A stretch of 64,000 bases of DNA, from the NCBI GenBank assembly GCA_938083445.1, contig CALKCP010000017.1:1-64000 (forward strand), written 5' to 3'. Position numbers and translations under genes: made by a program. Each line of letters begins with the position of its first letter. Position 1 is the first letter of the stretch. Under the pieces are notes generated by a model. That model was not told where the DNA came from, did no database searches, and was given only the letters and a program-made list of their open reading frames with translations. Positions 33,419 through 43,558 of the stretch are shown here, one piece after another. This DNA comes from an uncultured Ulvibacter sp. GTDB taxonomy: Bacteria; Bacteroidota; Bacteroidia; Flavobacteriales; Flavobacteriaceae.

Positions 33419-34407
33419 ACGAACTGAAAATCTCCAAATTTTTGCATTACTTCTTCAAAGGCAGCAAACACAGAGTTAGAATCATCACTTGTCACCATTT
33501 TCATTCGATGTTCTTTAAAGTTTGGGATTCCTTTAAAGTAGTTGGTATAGTGGCGTCGTGTTTCAAAGACACCTAATTTTTCACCTTTCCAGTCAATGGC
33601 CATTTCCAAATGCCTTTTGGCTGCATTAACACGCTGCTCCATGGTTGGAGGCGCGCAATGTGTTCCTGTTTTAAAATAATGTTTCACCTCTTTAAAAAAC
33701 CAAGGATATCCAATACTTGCCCGACCAATCATGGCTCCGTCGAGTCCATATTTGTCGCGCATCTCCATAGCCTTTTCGGGGGTGTCTACATCTCCGTTTC
33801 CGAATACTGGAATGTGCATTCGAGCGTTGTTTTTTACTTCGGCAATCGGGGCCCAATTAGCATCCCCTTTATACATTTGTGCTCTGGTTCGCCCGTGTAT
33901 TGAAATGGCTTTACAGCCAACGTCTTGAAGTCTCTCGGCAACCTCAACAATTCTTATAGAGTCGTCGTCCCACCCCAGCCTGGTTTTTACAGTGACGGGC
34001 AATTTTGTGTGTTTTACCATGGCCTCCGTTAGGCTCACCATGAGGTCTATGTCTTTCAAAATACCCGCTCCAGCACCCTTACTAACAACCTTTTTAACTG
34101 GGCAGCCAAAATTAATGTCTATGATGTCGGGACCACTAGCTTCTACAATTTCTATACTTCGCAGCATTGATTCTAAAACAGCTCCAAAAATTTGAATCCC
34201 CACAGGACGCTCTTTTTCATAGATGTCTAGCTTCATCACACTTTTAGCCGCGTCGCGAATTAAACCTTCCGAAGAAATAAACTCTGTATAAACCACATCG
34301 GCTCCCTGTTCTTTGCAAAGTGCCCGAAAAGGCGGATCGCTTACATCCTCCATCGGAGCAAGCAGTAAAGGGAATTCTCCAACGTCTATAGTGCCAATTT
34401 TTGCCAT
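33415..34407 (-). CDS. dusB: tRNA-dihydrouridine synthase (DusB-like)
   Basis: The 330-residue FMN TIM-barrel enzyme opens PLLLAPMEDVSDPPFRALC. The catalytic cysteine is C102 in DINFGCPVKKVVSKGAGAG, the Dus signature. The phosphate-binding MIGRASIGYPWFF segment and the C-terminal helical domain are present. It reduces uridines in tRNA D-loops with NADPH. The subfamily (DusB) is inferred from overall similarity. Confidence 0.92.
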   Translation of the reverse strand: MAKIGTIDVGEFPLLLAPMEDVSDPPFRALCKEQGADVVYTEFISSEGLIRDAAKSVMKLDIYEKERPVGIQIFGAVLESMLRSIEIVEASGPDIIDINFGCPVKKVVSKGAGAGILKDIDLMVSLTEAMVKHTKLPVTVKTRLGWDDDSIRIVEVAERLQDVGCKAISIHGRTRAQMYKGDANWAPIAEVKNNARMHIPVFGNGDVDTPEKAMEMRDKYGLDGAMIGRASIGYPWFFKEVKHYFKTGTHCAPPTMEQRVNAAKRHLEMAIDWKGEKLGVFETRRHYTNYFKGIPNFKEHRMKMVTSDDSNSVFAAFEEVMQKFGDFQFV

Positions 34408-34470
34408 AAGTGCTGCAAAAATAGTGAAATTAACGGTTTCTGTGTTCGCAAAAATAGAATGATGATCGTT

Positions 34471-36876
34471 CTAGTCTAATCTGTCGCTTTCAGCCGAGCG
34501 AGAATTACGGCTATTGTCTCTCAATCTTGCGTTTCCAAAGTTATATCTAAAGCCGAGCCTGAAGAGTCTCGTTTCAGCTCTGGCAAAATAACTATTGTCC
34601 TGGTTGTAATAATTCGTCGTCACAGGAATTGTAGTTGTATTAAACATATCGTCAACTCCAACCGTGATGCTCGCTCGTTTATCCCAAAAGCTTTTGCGAA
34701 CCGATACTGAAGTGCTAAACTGGTTTTTATAATCATAGCCTCCGGTAATCATATTGGAAATGTAAAGCACGTTAAGGTCGGCTGTAAGCGAACCCTCTTT
34801 GTTAAGGTCAAAGTTGCTATACAGGCTGGCATAAAACCCAAAGGTGTCGTTTGAATACGTTTCTTCTATACTCTCTATGGAATAGAATTCGTTTTCTAAA
34901 TAAAATGTAGAGGTAACTAGCTGTAAAAACCACCAAGGCATTATTGAATCTACAAAAATGAGGTCAAAGCTATACTGAAAATCTGAAATTAAGTTGGTGT
35001 CAACATTTCTTAATACGTTGTTTTGGTTGTCCTGAAAAGTTAATATGCTTAAACTATTTCTGAAATACTGGTAGTAGGCATCAAAAAACAACTTGCCTTT
35101 ATAATCATAGCTTAGTGTAATCTTATTTTCAATCGACGGAACCAAATTGGGGTTTCCTGCATTGTAATTATACTCAGTAATAAAATATTTAAAGGGGTTT
35201 AAGCTTTGGTAACGCGGCCTCTCAATCGCTCTTTTGTAACTTAGCCCAAGGCCATTGTTTTCATTTAACTGGTACTGTATATTGGCGGTAGGAAAGAGCT
35301 TAAAGTAGCGCTGTGTGTCTAGTTCTCCCAAACAAATAGAGGTTGCGTTTATAACAGTATACTCCCCTCTTAAACCTGCTGTTAGATCCCAGTTTTCAGA
35401 CCCTATTTGATACGAAACGTACTGCGCATAAATATTCTCCTTGTAGTTAAAATCATCCGACAACTTTGAATTCAAAAGGGTCTCATTGTTCTCAACGTCA
35501 AAAAAATCCAACTTGCTGTTCGTGTCAATGTTGCTATACTTGATGCCGGCTTTTAAATCTCCTGAAAACAACGACGTGTTCAAATCGACCTGACCCGTAT
35601 AGATTTTACTGCTCTGAATCGCATCTGTATTAAAACTGCTCTCTCTTAGTAACACATTACTTGGTGAGAAATAATTCGTCATAACACTTTGTGTTTGCTC
35701 ATTTTTATAATCGATATAATTCGATGCTGCGGCAATGTTTGAGCCGTCCTCGTCCAGCTCAATTTTATACTCCAAACCAAAAGAAAGGTTAGAGGTGTCA
35801 TACCCCAACGCACTCCCCGTCGTAAATGTAGAGTCTAGCTGCTGCTGGGCGCTATACATTTCTGTTAAACCACTGTTATTATATGTTTTATTTGGAGAAG
35901 CAGAGATGTTTGCAGAAACTCCTAGTGTTTGACTCGGGGTAATATTTACATCTAGAATTACGTTTGCTTGGTGTGCATTCGATCTTGTTACTTTCTCAAA
36001 ATGTGTGTTCCATGTTGAATTCGCATCGCCATTAGGTTCAAAAAACTGTATTCGGTTTTTATCTTCTTTATAATCTTTACGAGGACTAAAACCATAGCTT
36101 CCATAAAAATTAAGCCACTTGTTTTTATAAAAATGAGACGTCCCAACGTTATATTTTGAAAACACACCTTGCTCATAGGTTCCGTTCACGCTGCCTTTGT
36201 ATCCTATTGAAACTGCTTTAGAGGTAATGATGTTAAGTGCCACTCCAGCCTCAGCGTCAAACTGTGCAGACGGATTCGTGATTACTTCGACCGATTTAAT
36301 AAATGACGCATCAATACTTCGCAGCAACGAAACAACTTCAGAAGATGAAAGATAGACTCTCTTTCCGTTAAAGTAAATGGCAGGCGACTTAAAACGCACG
36401 TCGATTTTTTCGCCAATTATGACTACTCCCGGTGTTTTCTTAAGCAAATCAAAGGTGTTGCCCACAGAGAGTGAGGAGTTTTCTACGTTAAAAACTAATT
36501 TTTCACTTGTTCTCTGAATTGTTGGTCTCTTTAAGCTAATCACCGCGGCATTTAAAGATTCAACAGCTGTCTTTAAAATGAGTTCCCCAATATTTTTTGT
36601 TGAAACGAGCTCAATATCCTTTTCTGTTGCTAAAAACCCAACAAAACTGAACTTTATTTTATAGCTGCCGTCCTTAATGTTTTCAATCCGAAACCTGCCG
36701 TTTTCGTCTGTTGTAGCCCCTTTGAAAGGTTCCGCTGCATCTTTCTCAAACAGTAATACATTGACAAAGGACAGTGGGCTATTGCTTTCGTCTTTAAGGA
36801 GTCCTGTGATGATTGAGTTTTGAGAAAATAGCGTGCTAACACTAAAAAAAAACAGAAGAAAGGCGTAGTTTTTCAA
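34471..36876 (-). CDS. Outer membrane beta-barrel receptor-like protein (TonB-receptor family)
   Basis: The 801-residue protein has a signal peptide (MKNYAFLLFFFSVSTLFSQ), then a carboxypeptidase-regulatory-like domain (about 22-100, GLLKDESNSPLSFVNVLLFE). A plug-like region (about 125-225, PGVVIIGEKIDVRFKSPAIY) and a large beta-barrel of alternating aromatic strands follow, ending with GFRYNFGNARL near the C-terminus. This is the Bacteroidota outer-membrane-protein family related to TonB receptors. No SusD partner is adjacent, so it is probably not a glycan receptor; the substrate is unknown. Confidence 0.85.
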   Translation of the reverse strand: MKNYAFLLFFFSVSTLFSQNSIITGLLKDESNSPLSFVNVLLFEKDAAEPFKGATTDENGRFRIENIKDGSYKIKFSFVGFLATEKDIELVSTKNIGELILKTAVESLNAAVISLKRPTIQRTSEKLVFNVENSSLSVGNTFDLLKKTPGVVIIGEKIDVRFKSPAIYFNGKRVYLSSSEVVSLLRSIDASFIKSVEVITNPSAQFDAEAGVALNIITSKAVSIGYKGSVNGTYEQGVFSKYNVGTSHFYKNKWLNFYGSYGFSPRKDYKEDKNRIQFFEPNGDANSTWNTHFEKVTRSNAHQANVILDVNITPSQTLGVSANISASPNKTYNNSGLTEMYSAQQQLDSTFTTGSALGYDTSNLSFGLEYKIELDEDGSNIAAASNYIDYKNEQTQSVMTNYFSPSNVLLRESSFNTDAIQSSKIYTGQVDLNTSLFSGDLKAGIKYSNIDTNSKLDFFDVENNETLLNSKLSDDFNYKENIYAQYVSYQIGSENWDLTAGLRGEYTVINATSICLGELDTQRYFKLFPTANIQYQLNENNGLGLSYKRAIERPRYQSLNPFKYFITEYNYNAGNPNLVPSIENKITLSYDYKGKLFFDAYYQYFRNSLSILTFQDNQNNVLRNVDTNLISDFQYSFDLIFVDSIMPWWFLQLVTSTFYLENEFYSIESIEETYSNDTFGFYASLYSNFDLNKEGSLTADLNVLYISNMITGGYDYKNQFSTSVSVRKSFWDKRASITVGVDDMFNTTTIPVTTNYYNQDNSYFARAETRLFRLGFRYNFGNARLRDNSRNSRSAESDRLD

Positions 36877-37086
36877 TTCCTTTAATAAAATAGTAAGGCC
36901 TCTCTTCGAAGCTTTTACAGGTTATATTTGTTGTTTTACGTAGCGTTATATTTTTGCGAGGGGTGGTGTTTTAAGCCAAAAAGAGCTAGTTTCACAAATA
37001 TCTGATTAATTTAGAGAAATAGTAATAGAAAAGAGCTTTTTTTATAAGCAACAACTCAGCTTTCTAATAAAACGCGCTTTTTAAAC

Positions 37087-37094
37087 TATATTTG
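37087..37094 (+). promoter_or_regulatory. -7 box of the lepA promoter
   Basis: TATATTTG is a full TAnnTTTG match 28 bases before the lepA start. A TTTC at 37061-37064 could be a weak -33 element. Confidence 0.5.
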
Positions 37095-37122
37095 CGCTCT
37101 TAAGAGATGGAGTTATTTTTTT

Positions 37123-38919
37123 ATGAAGAACATTAGGAATTTTTGCATAATTGCACATATTGATCACGGGAAAAGCACGCTCGCTGATAGGCTTTTGGAC
37201 GCCACAGGAACCGTTACTTCCAGAGAAAAACAAGAACAACTACTCGATAGTATGGACCTCGAAAGAGAGCGGGGTATTACCATAAAAAGCCATGCGATTC
37301 AGATGGAGTACGAATATGAGGGTCAAACCTATGTTTTAAACCTCATTGACACTCCTGGGCATGTAGATTTTTCATACGAGGTTTCTCGTTCTATTGCCGC
37401 TTGTGAGGGCGCCCTGCTAATTGTAGATGCCGCTCAAAGCATTCAGGCGCAGACCATTTCTAATTTATATCTTGCTTTGGAGAATGATTTAGAAATTATT
37501 CCCGTTTTAAATAAGGTCGACCTCCCGTCTGCAAATGTGGAAGAGGTTACAGACGATATCGTTGATTTATTAGGTTGTTATCCAGAAGAGGTGATTTTAG
37601 CCAGCGCCAAAACTGGAATTGGAATTGAAGCTATATTAAAGGCTGTCATAGAGAGAGTTCCCCCTCCAAAAGGAAGTGTTGATGAGCCTCTACAGGCTTT
37701 GATATTCGACTCGGTATACAATCCATTTAGAGGTGTAGAAACATATTTTAGAGTCCTAAACGGGGAAATTAAAAAAGGGCAGCGCATTAAATTCATGGCA
37801 ACTGGAAAGTCCTATTTTGCTGATGAAGTTGGAACTTTAAAGTTAAAGCAAGCTCCAAAAACATCAATTAAGGCAGGGGATGTGGGCTACCTAATAACTG
37901 GTGTAAAAGAAGCTAAAGAGGTAAAGGTTGGAGATACGATTACAGACTCTAAAACCCCGACCACCAATATGATAGATGGGTTTGAAGATGTAAAGCCTAT
38001 GGTTTTTGCGGGTATTTATCCTGTAGACACAGACGACTATGAGGAGCTTCGAAACTCGATGGAAAAATTACAGTTGAATGATGCTTCTTTGGTTTTTCAA
38101 CCAGAAAGTTCAGCGGCTTTAGGCTTTGGTTTTCGTTGCGGTTTTTTGGGAATGTTACACCTTGAAATCATTCAAGAACGTCTTGAAAGAGAATACGATA
38201 TGACGGTAATTACGACCGTTCCTAACGTATCCTACCTGGCCTACACTCATAAAGACCCAGGCACTGCTCTTTTGGTAAATAACCCCTCCGACTTGCCGGA
38301 GCCTTCCTCTTTAAATAGAGTTGAAGAGCCTTTTATAAAGGCCACCATAATTACCAAATCAGACTTTGTTGGGAATATCATGTCTCTGTGTATAGAAAAG
38401 CGTGGCCTGATAACAAGCCAGACCTATTTAACGACTGAAAGAGTTGAATTAACATTCGACATGCCACTGGCTGAGATTGTTTTTGATTTCTATGATCGTT
38501 TAAAAACCGTTTCCAAAGGATATGCGTCCTTTGATTATTCTCCTATTGGATTGCGTGAATCTAAACTAGTTAAGGTTGATGTTTTATTGAACGGTAATAT
38601 TGTCGATGCGCTTTCTGCTCTTTTGCACAAGGACAATGCCTACGATATTGGTAAAAAAATGTGTGAAAAGCTTCGGACGCTCATCCCGAGGCAGCAGTTT
38701 GATATTCCAATTCAGGCGGCTGTTGGAGCTAAGATAATATCTAGAGAGACCGTTAAGGCACTTCGGAAAGATGTAACAGCGAAATGTTATGGGGGAGATA
38801 TTTCTAGAAAACGTAAGCTGTTAGAAAAGCAAAAGAAAGGAAAAAAACGAATGCGCCTAGTTGGTAATGTAGAAATACCTCAAGAAGCTTTTATGGCTGT
38901 TCTTAAGCTAAACGATTAA
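37123..38919 (+). CDS. lepA: Elongation factor 4 (LepA)
   Basis: The 598-residue translational GTPase has G1 AHIDHGKST (11-19), switch [14 protein letters not shown] for G4 and SAKTGIG for G5. It also has the LepA-specific C-terminal domain ([20 protein letters not shown] onward) and the lysine-rich end [15 protein letters not shown]. It binds ribosomes and affects back-translocation or 30S assembly; the cellular role is debated. Its stop shares four bases with the convergent lipoprotein gene. Confidence 0.97.
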   Translation: MKNIRNFCIIAHIDHGKSTLADRLLDATGTVTSREKQEQLLDSMDLERERGITIKSHAIQMEYEYEGQTYVLNLIDTPGHVDFSYEVSRSIAACEGALLIVDAAQSIQAQTISNLYLALENDLEIIPVLNKVDLPSANVEEVTDDIVDLLGCYPEEVILASAKTGIGIEAILKAVIERVPPPKGSVDEPLQALIFDSVYNPFRGVETYFRVLNGEIKKGQRIKFMATGKSYFADEVGTLKLKQAPKTSIKAGDVGYLITGVKEAKEVKVGDTITDSKTPTTNMIDGFEDVKPMVFAGIYPVDTDDYEELRNSMEKLQLNDASLVFQPESSAALGFGFRCGFLGMLHLEIIQERLEREYDMTVITTVPNVSYLAYTHKDPGTALLVNNPSDLPEPSSLNRVEEPFIKATIITKSDFVGNIMSLCIEKRGLITSQTYLTTERVELTFDMPLAEIVFDFYDRLKTVSKGYASFDYSPIGLRESKLVKVDVLLNGNIVDALSALLHKDNAYDIGKKMCEKLRTLIPRQQFDIPIQAAVGAKIISRETVKALRKDVTAKCYGGDISRKRKLLEKQKKGKKRMRLVGNVEIPQEAFMAVLKLND

Positions 38920-39146
38920 TTGCCACAGCTTGTCCCTGTCGACTCCAATCCGGAAAGATAAACACTATAAGAAGTTCCTGTGTTTTCGCCATTAACCGAT
39001 GCGTTTCCGTCGTTTTCTTCGCAAACTTCAAAATTAGGGGTCTGAGGAGAGCTGCAGGTCAAACAAGAAGGGCTGCTGTCTTTTTTACATGATAAGACGA
39101 AAGCCGTGGCTATTAGAATGGTAATTAGGTACTGTTTTTTATACAT
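38916..39146 (-). CDS. Small Cys-rich lipoprotein, unknown
   Basis: The 76-residue protein has a lipoprotein signal ([20 protein letters not shown], lipobox Cys20). It is followed by [14 protein letters not shown] with a CxxC pair, a further Cys in FEVCEEN, and a final Cys two residues from the end (TSCGN). The mature protein is short, Ser/Thr/Gly-rich and probably disulfide-linked. No family is recognised. It overlaps the lepA stop by 4 bp, and the antiporter gene starts 2 kb away on its downstream side. Confidence 0.6.
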   Translation of the reverse strand: MYKKQYLITILIATAFVLSCKKDSSPSCLTCSSPQTPNFEVCEENDGNASVNGENTGTSYSVYLSGLESTGTSCGN

Positions 39147-39186
39147 TATTCGTGGTTTCTGAAAACTGAACGCAGATGCTCTTTAT

Positions 39187-41058
39187 TTATTCTTTCTCGT
39201 TTAATTCATTTGTCTTTTTCCTCGTTTTTAAAATGGATTCAAGGTCCATTGGCTTTCCGATATATACTAAATGGCTTCCTTTTTCAACCTCGATTCTAGT
39301 GCGAACACTTACGATGTCTAAAAACCCTTCTGGGTGTTTTAAAAACAGTGAAATGGCGTCCTCATCCTTTTCAATAATTTTTAAAAGACGTATAAGTTCG
39401 TCATGCGAATCTAGAGGAATTTCTTGGATGGAGGGGTATTTATTAGCCACATGAGTAAATTTACTATAGTCGTGTGTCTCAGAAAACAGTTCTTTAGAGG
39501 AGGGGGTTTCGTTGGTTTGTAATTCTTCAGAGGTCATTAGTCTATAGGTGCCTGTTTCTCCAAACTCTTTTCCAAAACGGCTTATTGCCTTGGTGTTAAT
39601 TTCATCACTCCCTGTCATCGCAAGTAAATAACCAACATCGTTTAACTCAATATTATCGGTTAGTTCGACCGAATAAACATCCGCATTAATAGCCTCAAGA
39701 CCAAGCTCCTTTGCTGTATTAATGTTGAATATGTTCGTGTCTAAAAGAACAACATGTCGATCGTTCTTTTGAAGGTAGCTTGCTATTAATCTTGAGAATT
39801 TTGAAGCGCCCACAATTAACACTCCTTCCGGTGTCTTTAAAAAAACACCCACAATTTTCGCAAAAAGCCTTGCTGTGGTCGCGTTTAGGAGAACGGTTAC
39901 TAGGACAACAGAAAAAACCAAGGGTGTAATGTATTCTGCTCCAGGCTCCCCAAGCAAAACCAGTTTGGTTCCGAACAACGAGGCAATTCCTGCCGCAACA
40001 ATTCCGCGAGGTCCCACCCAGCTAATAAACAACTTTTCGTTGGTTTTAAGGGGGGAATTTGTGGTGCTTAAAAAGACGCCCAAGGGCCTTAAAATAAAAA
40101 TGATGACCGCAAGCAGTAGTGCTGTTTGCCAATTAAAAACCAAAAGCATCTCGTCTAAACTAATATTGGCAGCCAAGAGAATAAACAAAATTGAAATAAG
40201 AAGCACACTCAACGACTCCTTAAAATAGAGCAGTTCTTTGAGGTTGGGAAGGTTGCTATTGCCCAAAAACATCCCCATTACCACAACCGAAAGCAAGCCC
40301 GACTCGTGAGCAAAAAGGTCGCTTTGAACAAAAACTAAAAGCACAACAGAAAGCGATACAACATTAAGTAGGTAATGTGGAATAAGCTTTTTCTTAATTG
40401 CCATGTAAAGTGCATATCCTCCCGATATACCAAAGGCAAAACCAATAAGAACAATTTTCCCAAACTCCATGAACGCCTCCCTAGTGTATCCAGCATCTTG
40501 GTCTTCTATAGATATAAATTCAAACACCAATACTGCCACCAAGGCGCCAATAGGGTCGATCAGAATCCCCTCCCATTTTAATACTGCCGAGATGTCCTTT
40601 TTTAAAGGTATGTTTCTTAAAATAGGTGTTATTACGGTTGGTCCGGTCACAATGATTAGCGCAGAAAAGAGAAAGGAAATCTTCCAGCTTAGACCAAAAA
40701 CAAAATGTGTGGCGACTCCTGCTCCAACAAAAGTGATAAGGGATCCTAGGGTAATTAATTTACCAATTACAGGCCCCACTTTTGTAATCTCTCCTCGCTT
40801 TAATGTTAGTCCGCCTTCGAATAAAATAATTCCTATGGCTAAGGACACAAAATAGAACAGGCTTTCCCCTGGAAAAAAACCTTTTTCTCCATTCCATATG
40901 GGTTGTATCCACTGCGCGCCATCTTCAGAAAGAAAGGTAGAGACCGGGCCAACAAACAGTCCAATTAATATTAATGGTAAAATGGCCGGGATTTTAAATT
41001 TCCAGGCAAACCACTGAGCAATAATTCCTAAAATGATAATACTAGCTAACGCGACCAT
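39187..41058 (-). CDS. Cation:proton antiporter (CPA1) with C-terminal TrkA domains
   Basis: The 623-residue protein has about 12-13 membrane helices (residues 1-390) of the NhaP/CPA1 type, containing GGLTLKRGE and ALIIVTGPTVITPILR and an AWxWxGPRG-like FISWVGPRGIVAAGI. A cytosolic Rossmann RCK domain follows (about 395-515, GVLIVGASKFSRLIASYL), and then a TrkA-C domain near the end. It resembles Na+(K+)/H+ antiporters gated by nucleotides. It is divergent from the SulP gene with 175 bp between starts. Confidence 0.88.
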   Translation of the reverse strand: MVALASIIILGIIAQWFAWKFKIPAILPLILIGLFVGPVSTFLSEDGAQWIQPIWNGEKGFFPGESLFYFVSLAIGIILFEGGLTLKRGEITKVGPVIGKLITLGSLITFVGAGVATHFVFGLSWKISFLFSALIIVTGPTVITPILRNIPLKKDISAVLKWEGILIDPIGALVAVLVFEFISIEDQDAGYTREAFMEFGKIVLIGFAFGISGGYALYMAIKKKLIPHYLLNVVSLSVVLLVFVQSDLFAHESGLLSVVVMGMFLGNSNLPNLKELLYFKESLSVLLISILFILLAANISLDEMLLVFNWQTALLLAVIIFILRPLGVFLSTTNSPLKTNEKLFISWVGPRGIVAAGIASLFGTKLVLLGEPGAEYITPLVFSVVLVTVLLNATTARLFAKIVGVFLKTPEGVLIVGASKFSRLIASYLQKNDRHVVLLDTNIFNINTAKELGLEAINADVYSVELTDNIELNDVGYLLAMTGSDEINTKAISRFGKEFGETGTYRLMTSEELQTNETPSSKELFSETHDYSKFTHVANKYPSIQEIPLDSHDELIRLLKIIEKDEDAISLFLKHPEGFLDIVSVRTRIEVEKGSHLVYIGKPMDLESILKTRKKTNELNEKE

Positions 41059-41233
41059 TGTTTTTGTTTAATTATTCTATAAAAATAAAAGAATTGTAGA
41101 AAAACACGCTCTTCTCTGGGCGATAATTAATAAATAGCCCTTGTTTTTCTTTTAATAAAAAATACTATCTTCCCGTTTCGCAATAAAAACTTATTTTTAT
41201 TAAAACCATAATTGATTTATTTCTGTTACGTTT

Positions 41234-43468
41234 ATGAGTGACTACAACAACATTCCGTCAAAAGGATTAAGGGGTTTAAAGGAAAATTGGCGCAATGACC
41301 TCTCGGCGGCCTTGAGTGTTTCTCTTGTTGCACTGCCCCTCGCTTTAGGGATTGCAGTAGCTTCTGGGGTGTCTCCAATGTCTGGTATATTATCCGCCAT
41401 TATTGGTGGGGTGGTAACGACATTCTTTCGCGGTTCAAATTTAGCTATTAATGGCCCCGCTGCGGGGTTGATTGCCGCGGTTTTAGGCGGATTGGTTTTG
41501 CTTGAGGGTAATATTAATTATGTTTTGGCAGCAATCGTTGTTTCTGGAGCGATACAGATGCTCTTCGGGTTTTTAAAAATGGGGCGTTTTGCAAAGCTTC
41601 TGCCCTCTTCGGTACTTCATGGTATTCTTGCGGCTATTGGTGTAATTATATTTGCCAAACAAGCCCATTATGCTCTTGGAACGTCGTCCTCTGCTGAGAC
41701 TACCATTGGAACACTTGCTGATGTTTTTTACAATCTTCCGAACATAAACCCCTTTGTTTTTTTGATTTCCCTCCTAGGTCTTTTAGCTCTTGTCTTTTAT
41801 AAAAAAATTAAATACAACTTTATTCGAATTATTCCCGCTCCAATGTGGGTTTTACTTTTAGCGCTGCCCATAGTGTTTGGATTCGATTTCTTTACAGAAC
41901 ACACGATCACTATTTTCGGTTTCGAGTATGGTGTTGGACCCAAGCTTCTTATTGAAATCCCAACCAACCCTTTAGACAGCATCATGCACCCAGATTTTAG
42001 CATGATTGGGACAAGCGCTTTCTGGATTACTGTTTTGTCTATTACCATGATTGGGTCTGTAATAACATTGGCAAGTGCACGTGCTGTTGATAAACTTGAC
42101 CCTTATAAACGTACCACAAACCTCAACAAAGACCTCATCGGAGTTGGTCTGAGCACTATGGTTTCTGGGGCTCTTGGAGGGCTTCCTATTACCAATGTTA
42201 TTGTTAGGAGCACTGTTAATGTAAACAGCAATGCCAAAACAAAATGGTCTAACCTGTATCACGGCCTTTTTCTTATTCTCTTTGTTCTTATATTGGCGCC
42301 ACTACTAAGAAGTGTTCCTCTAGCGGCGTTGGCGGCTATTTTGGTCCACACAGGTTTTAAGCTGGCCTCACCAAAGGTCTTTAAACAAGCCTACGATCAA
42401 GGGGTTGAACAGTTGCTCTTTCTTAGCTCCACACTTGTTATAACCCTGTTCACGGGGTTGCTTTATGGAATTATTGGCGGAATTCTTGTCACGCTTATAT
42501 TACAGATGCTTTTGGCAAGGGTTGGCGTCGTTCGCTTTTTCAAGATGATTTATAGATCTGGATCTAAGGTATATCTTTTAGAAAACGGGGTTTATGATGT
42601 GAAACTAAAGGGGATTTCTAATTTTCTATATGCTTTAAAACTCGACACGCTTCTTGCAGAGATTCCGAAGGGATCAATGATCCGTATAGACATGTCGCAA
42701 ACACGCTTAGTTGATCTGTCAATAATGGAAAATTTAATTGAATTTAAGCGAGTGCATGATAATGACGGAGGAGATGTAAAATTAATTGGGTTAGATAACC
42801 ATGTGGCTTCCTCAAGCCACAACCGCGCTCTAAAAATACTTACTGGTCGTATTAAAAAACGGATTACAAAACGACAAATTCGGTTGCAAAAGATGGCTAT
42901 TGCTAATGGCTGGACGTTTGACAGAGAGGTTGATTGGAACACGTCTTACCTAAGAAACTTTCGCTTTTTTGACTCTAGGCCTATAGAAATGAAAAGCAAC
43001 TCTCTCCAGGGCATTGATATTAAAAATAACGCGAAATGGGAAATTGCCGACATTGTCTTTGACGAGGGCGCCCTGCTTGCCCTAGAGGTTTATCAAACGA
43101 CTGTTCAAATAATTAGGATGCCGTCGAGTATTCCTGCTTTTATTATTGACAAAGAAGGTCTTTTCGATAAGGTTTTTGATAGGGTAAAGGTTTTTTCGGG
43201 AGGAAAAGGGGATATTAATTTTAAAAAATATTCTGGGTTTTCTGGTAAGTTTCACCTTAGCGGTAACGATGAGGAGGCTATTAGGTCGTTTTTTTCGGAG
43301 GATTTAATTCTCTTCTTAGAACAAAACGAAATTCACCATATTGAAAGCAATGGCGAGGCTCTGATGATATTTAAATACCTTCATAAAGCCCGAACAGATG
43401 AGGTAGAGAATATGCTTCGGTTTGGACTCGACTTATTAAAGCACATGCCCTTAAAATCGATCGTATAG
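41234..43468 (+). CDS. SulP family anion transporter with STAS and an extra C-terminal domain
   Basis: The 744-residue protein has an N-terminal SulP/SLC26 membrane domain (about 1-430, starting NDLSAALSVSLVALPLALGI with the conserved NGPAAGLI). A STAS domain occupies about 450-530 (GSMIRIDMSQTRLVDLSIME). About 210 residues follow that are not part of a usual SulP protein, with a patterned region (SGFSGKFHLSGNDEEAIRSF onward). The transported anion may be bicarbonate or sulfate. The divergent Na+/H+ antiporter suggests a role in pH or bicarbonate handling, which is inference. Confidence 0.9.
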   Translation: MSDYNNIPSKGLRGLKENWRNDLSAALSVSLVALPLALGIAVASGVSPMSGILSAIIGGVVTTFFRGSNLAINGPAAGLIAAVLGGLVLLEGNINYVLAAIVVSGAIQMLFGFLKMGRFAKLLPSSVLHGILAAIGVIIFAKQAHYALGTSSSAETTIGTLADVFYNLPNINPFVFLISLLGLLALVFYKKIKYNFIRIIPAPMWVLLLALPIVFGFDFFTEHTITIFGFEYGVGPKLLIEIPTNPLDSIMHPDFSMIGTSAFWITVLSITMIGSVITLASARAVDKLDPYKRTTNLNKDLIGVGLSTMVSGALGGLPITNVIVRSTVNVNSNAKTKWSNLYHGLFLILFVLILAPLLRSVPLAALAAILVHTGFKLASPKVFKQAYDQGVEQLLFLSSTLVITLFTGLLYGIIGGILVTLILQMLLARVGVVRFFKMIYRSGSKVYLLENGVYDVKLKGISNFLYALKLDTLLAEIPKGSMIRIDMSQTRLVDLSIMENLIEFKRVHDNDGGDVKLIGLDNHVASSSHNRALKILTGRIKKRITKRQIRLQKMAIANGWTFDREVDWNTSYLRNFRFFDSRPIEMKSNSLQGIDIKNNAKWEIADIVFDEGALLALEVYQTTVQIIRMPSSIPAFIIDKEGLFDKVFDRVKVFSGGKGDINFKKYSGFSGKFHLSGNDEEAIRSFFSEDLILFLEQNEIHHIESNGEALMIFKYLHKARTDEVENMLRFGLDLLKHMPLKSIV

Positions 43469-43558
43469 GATGTTAAATTCAAGACATGTCTGCGTTTACT
43501 CTTAATATTACCTTAACGCCCTTAGACATTTCCTGACCTTTTTGTATTTTGCACATCG

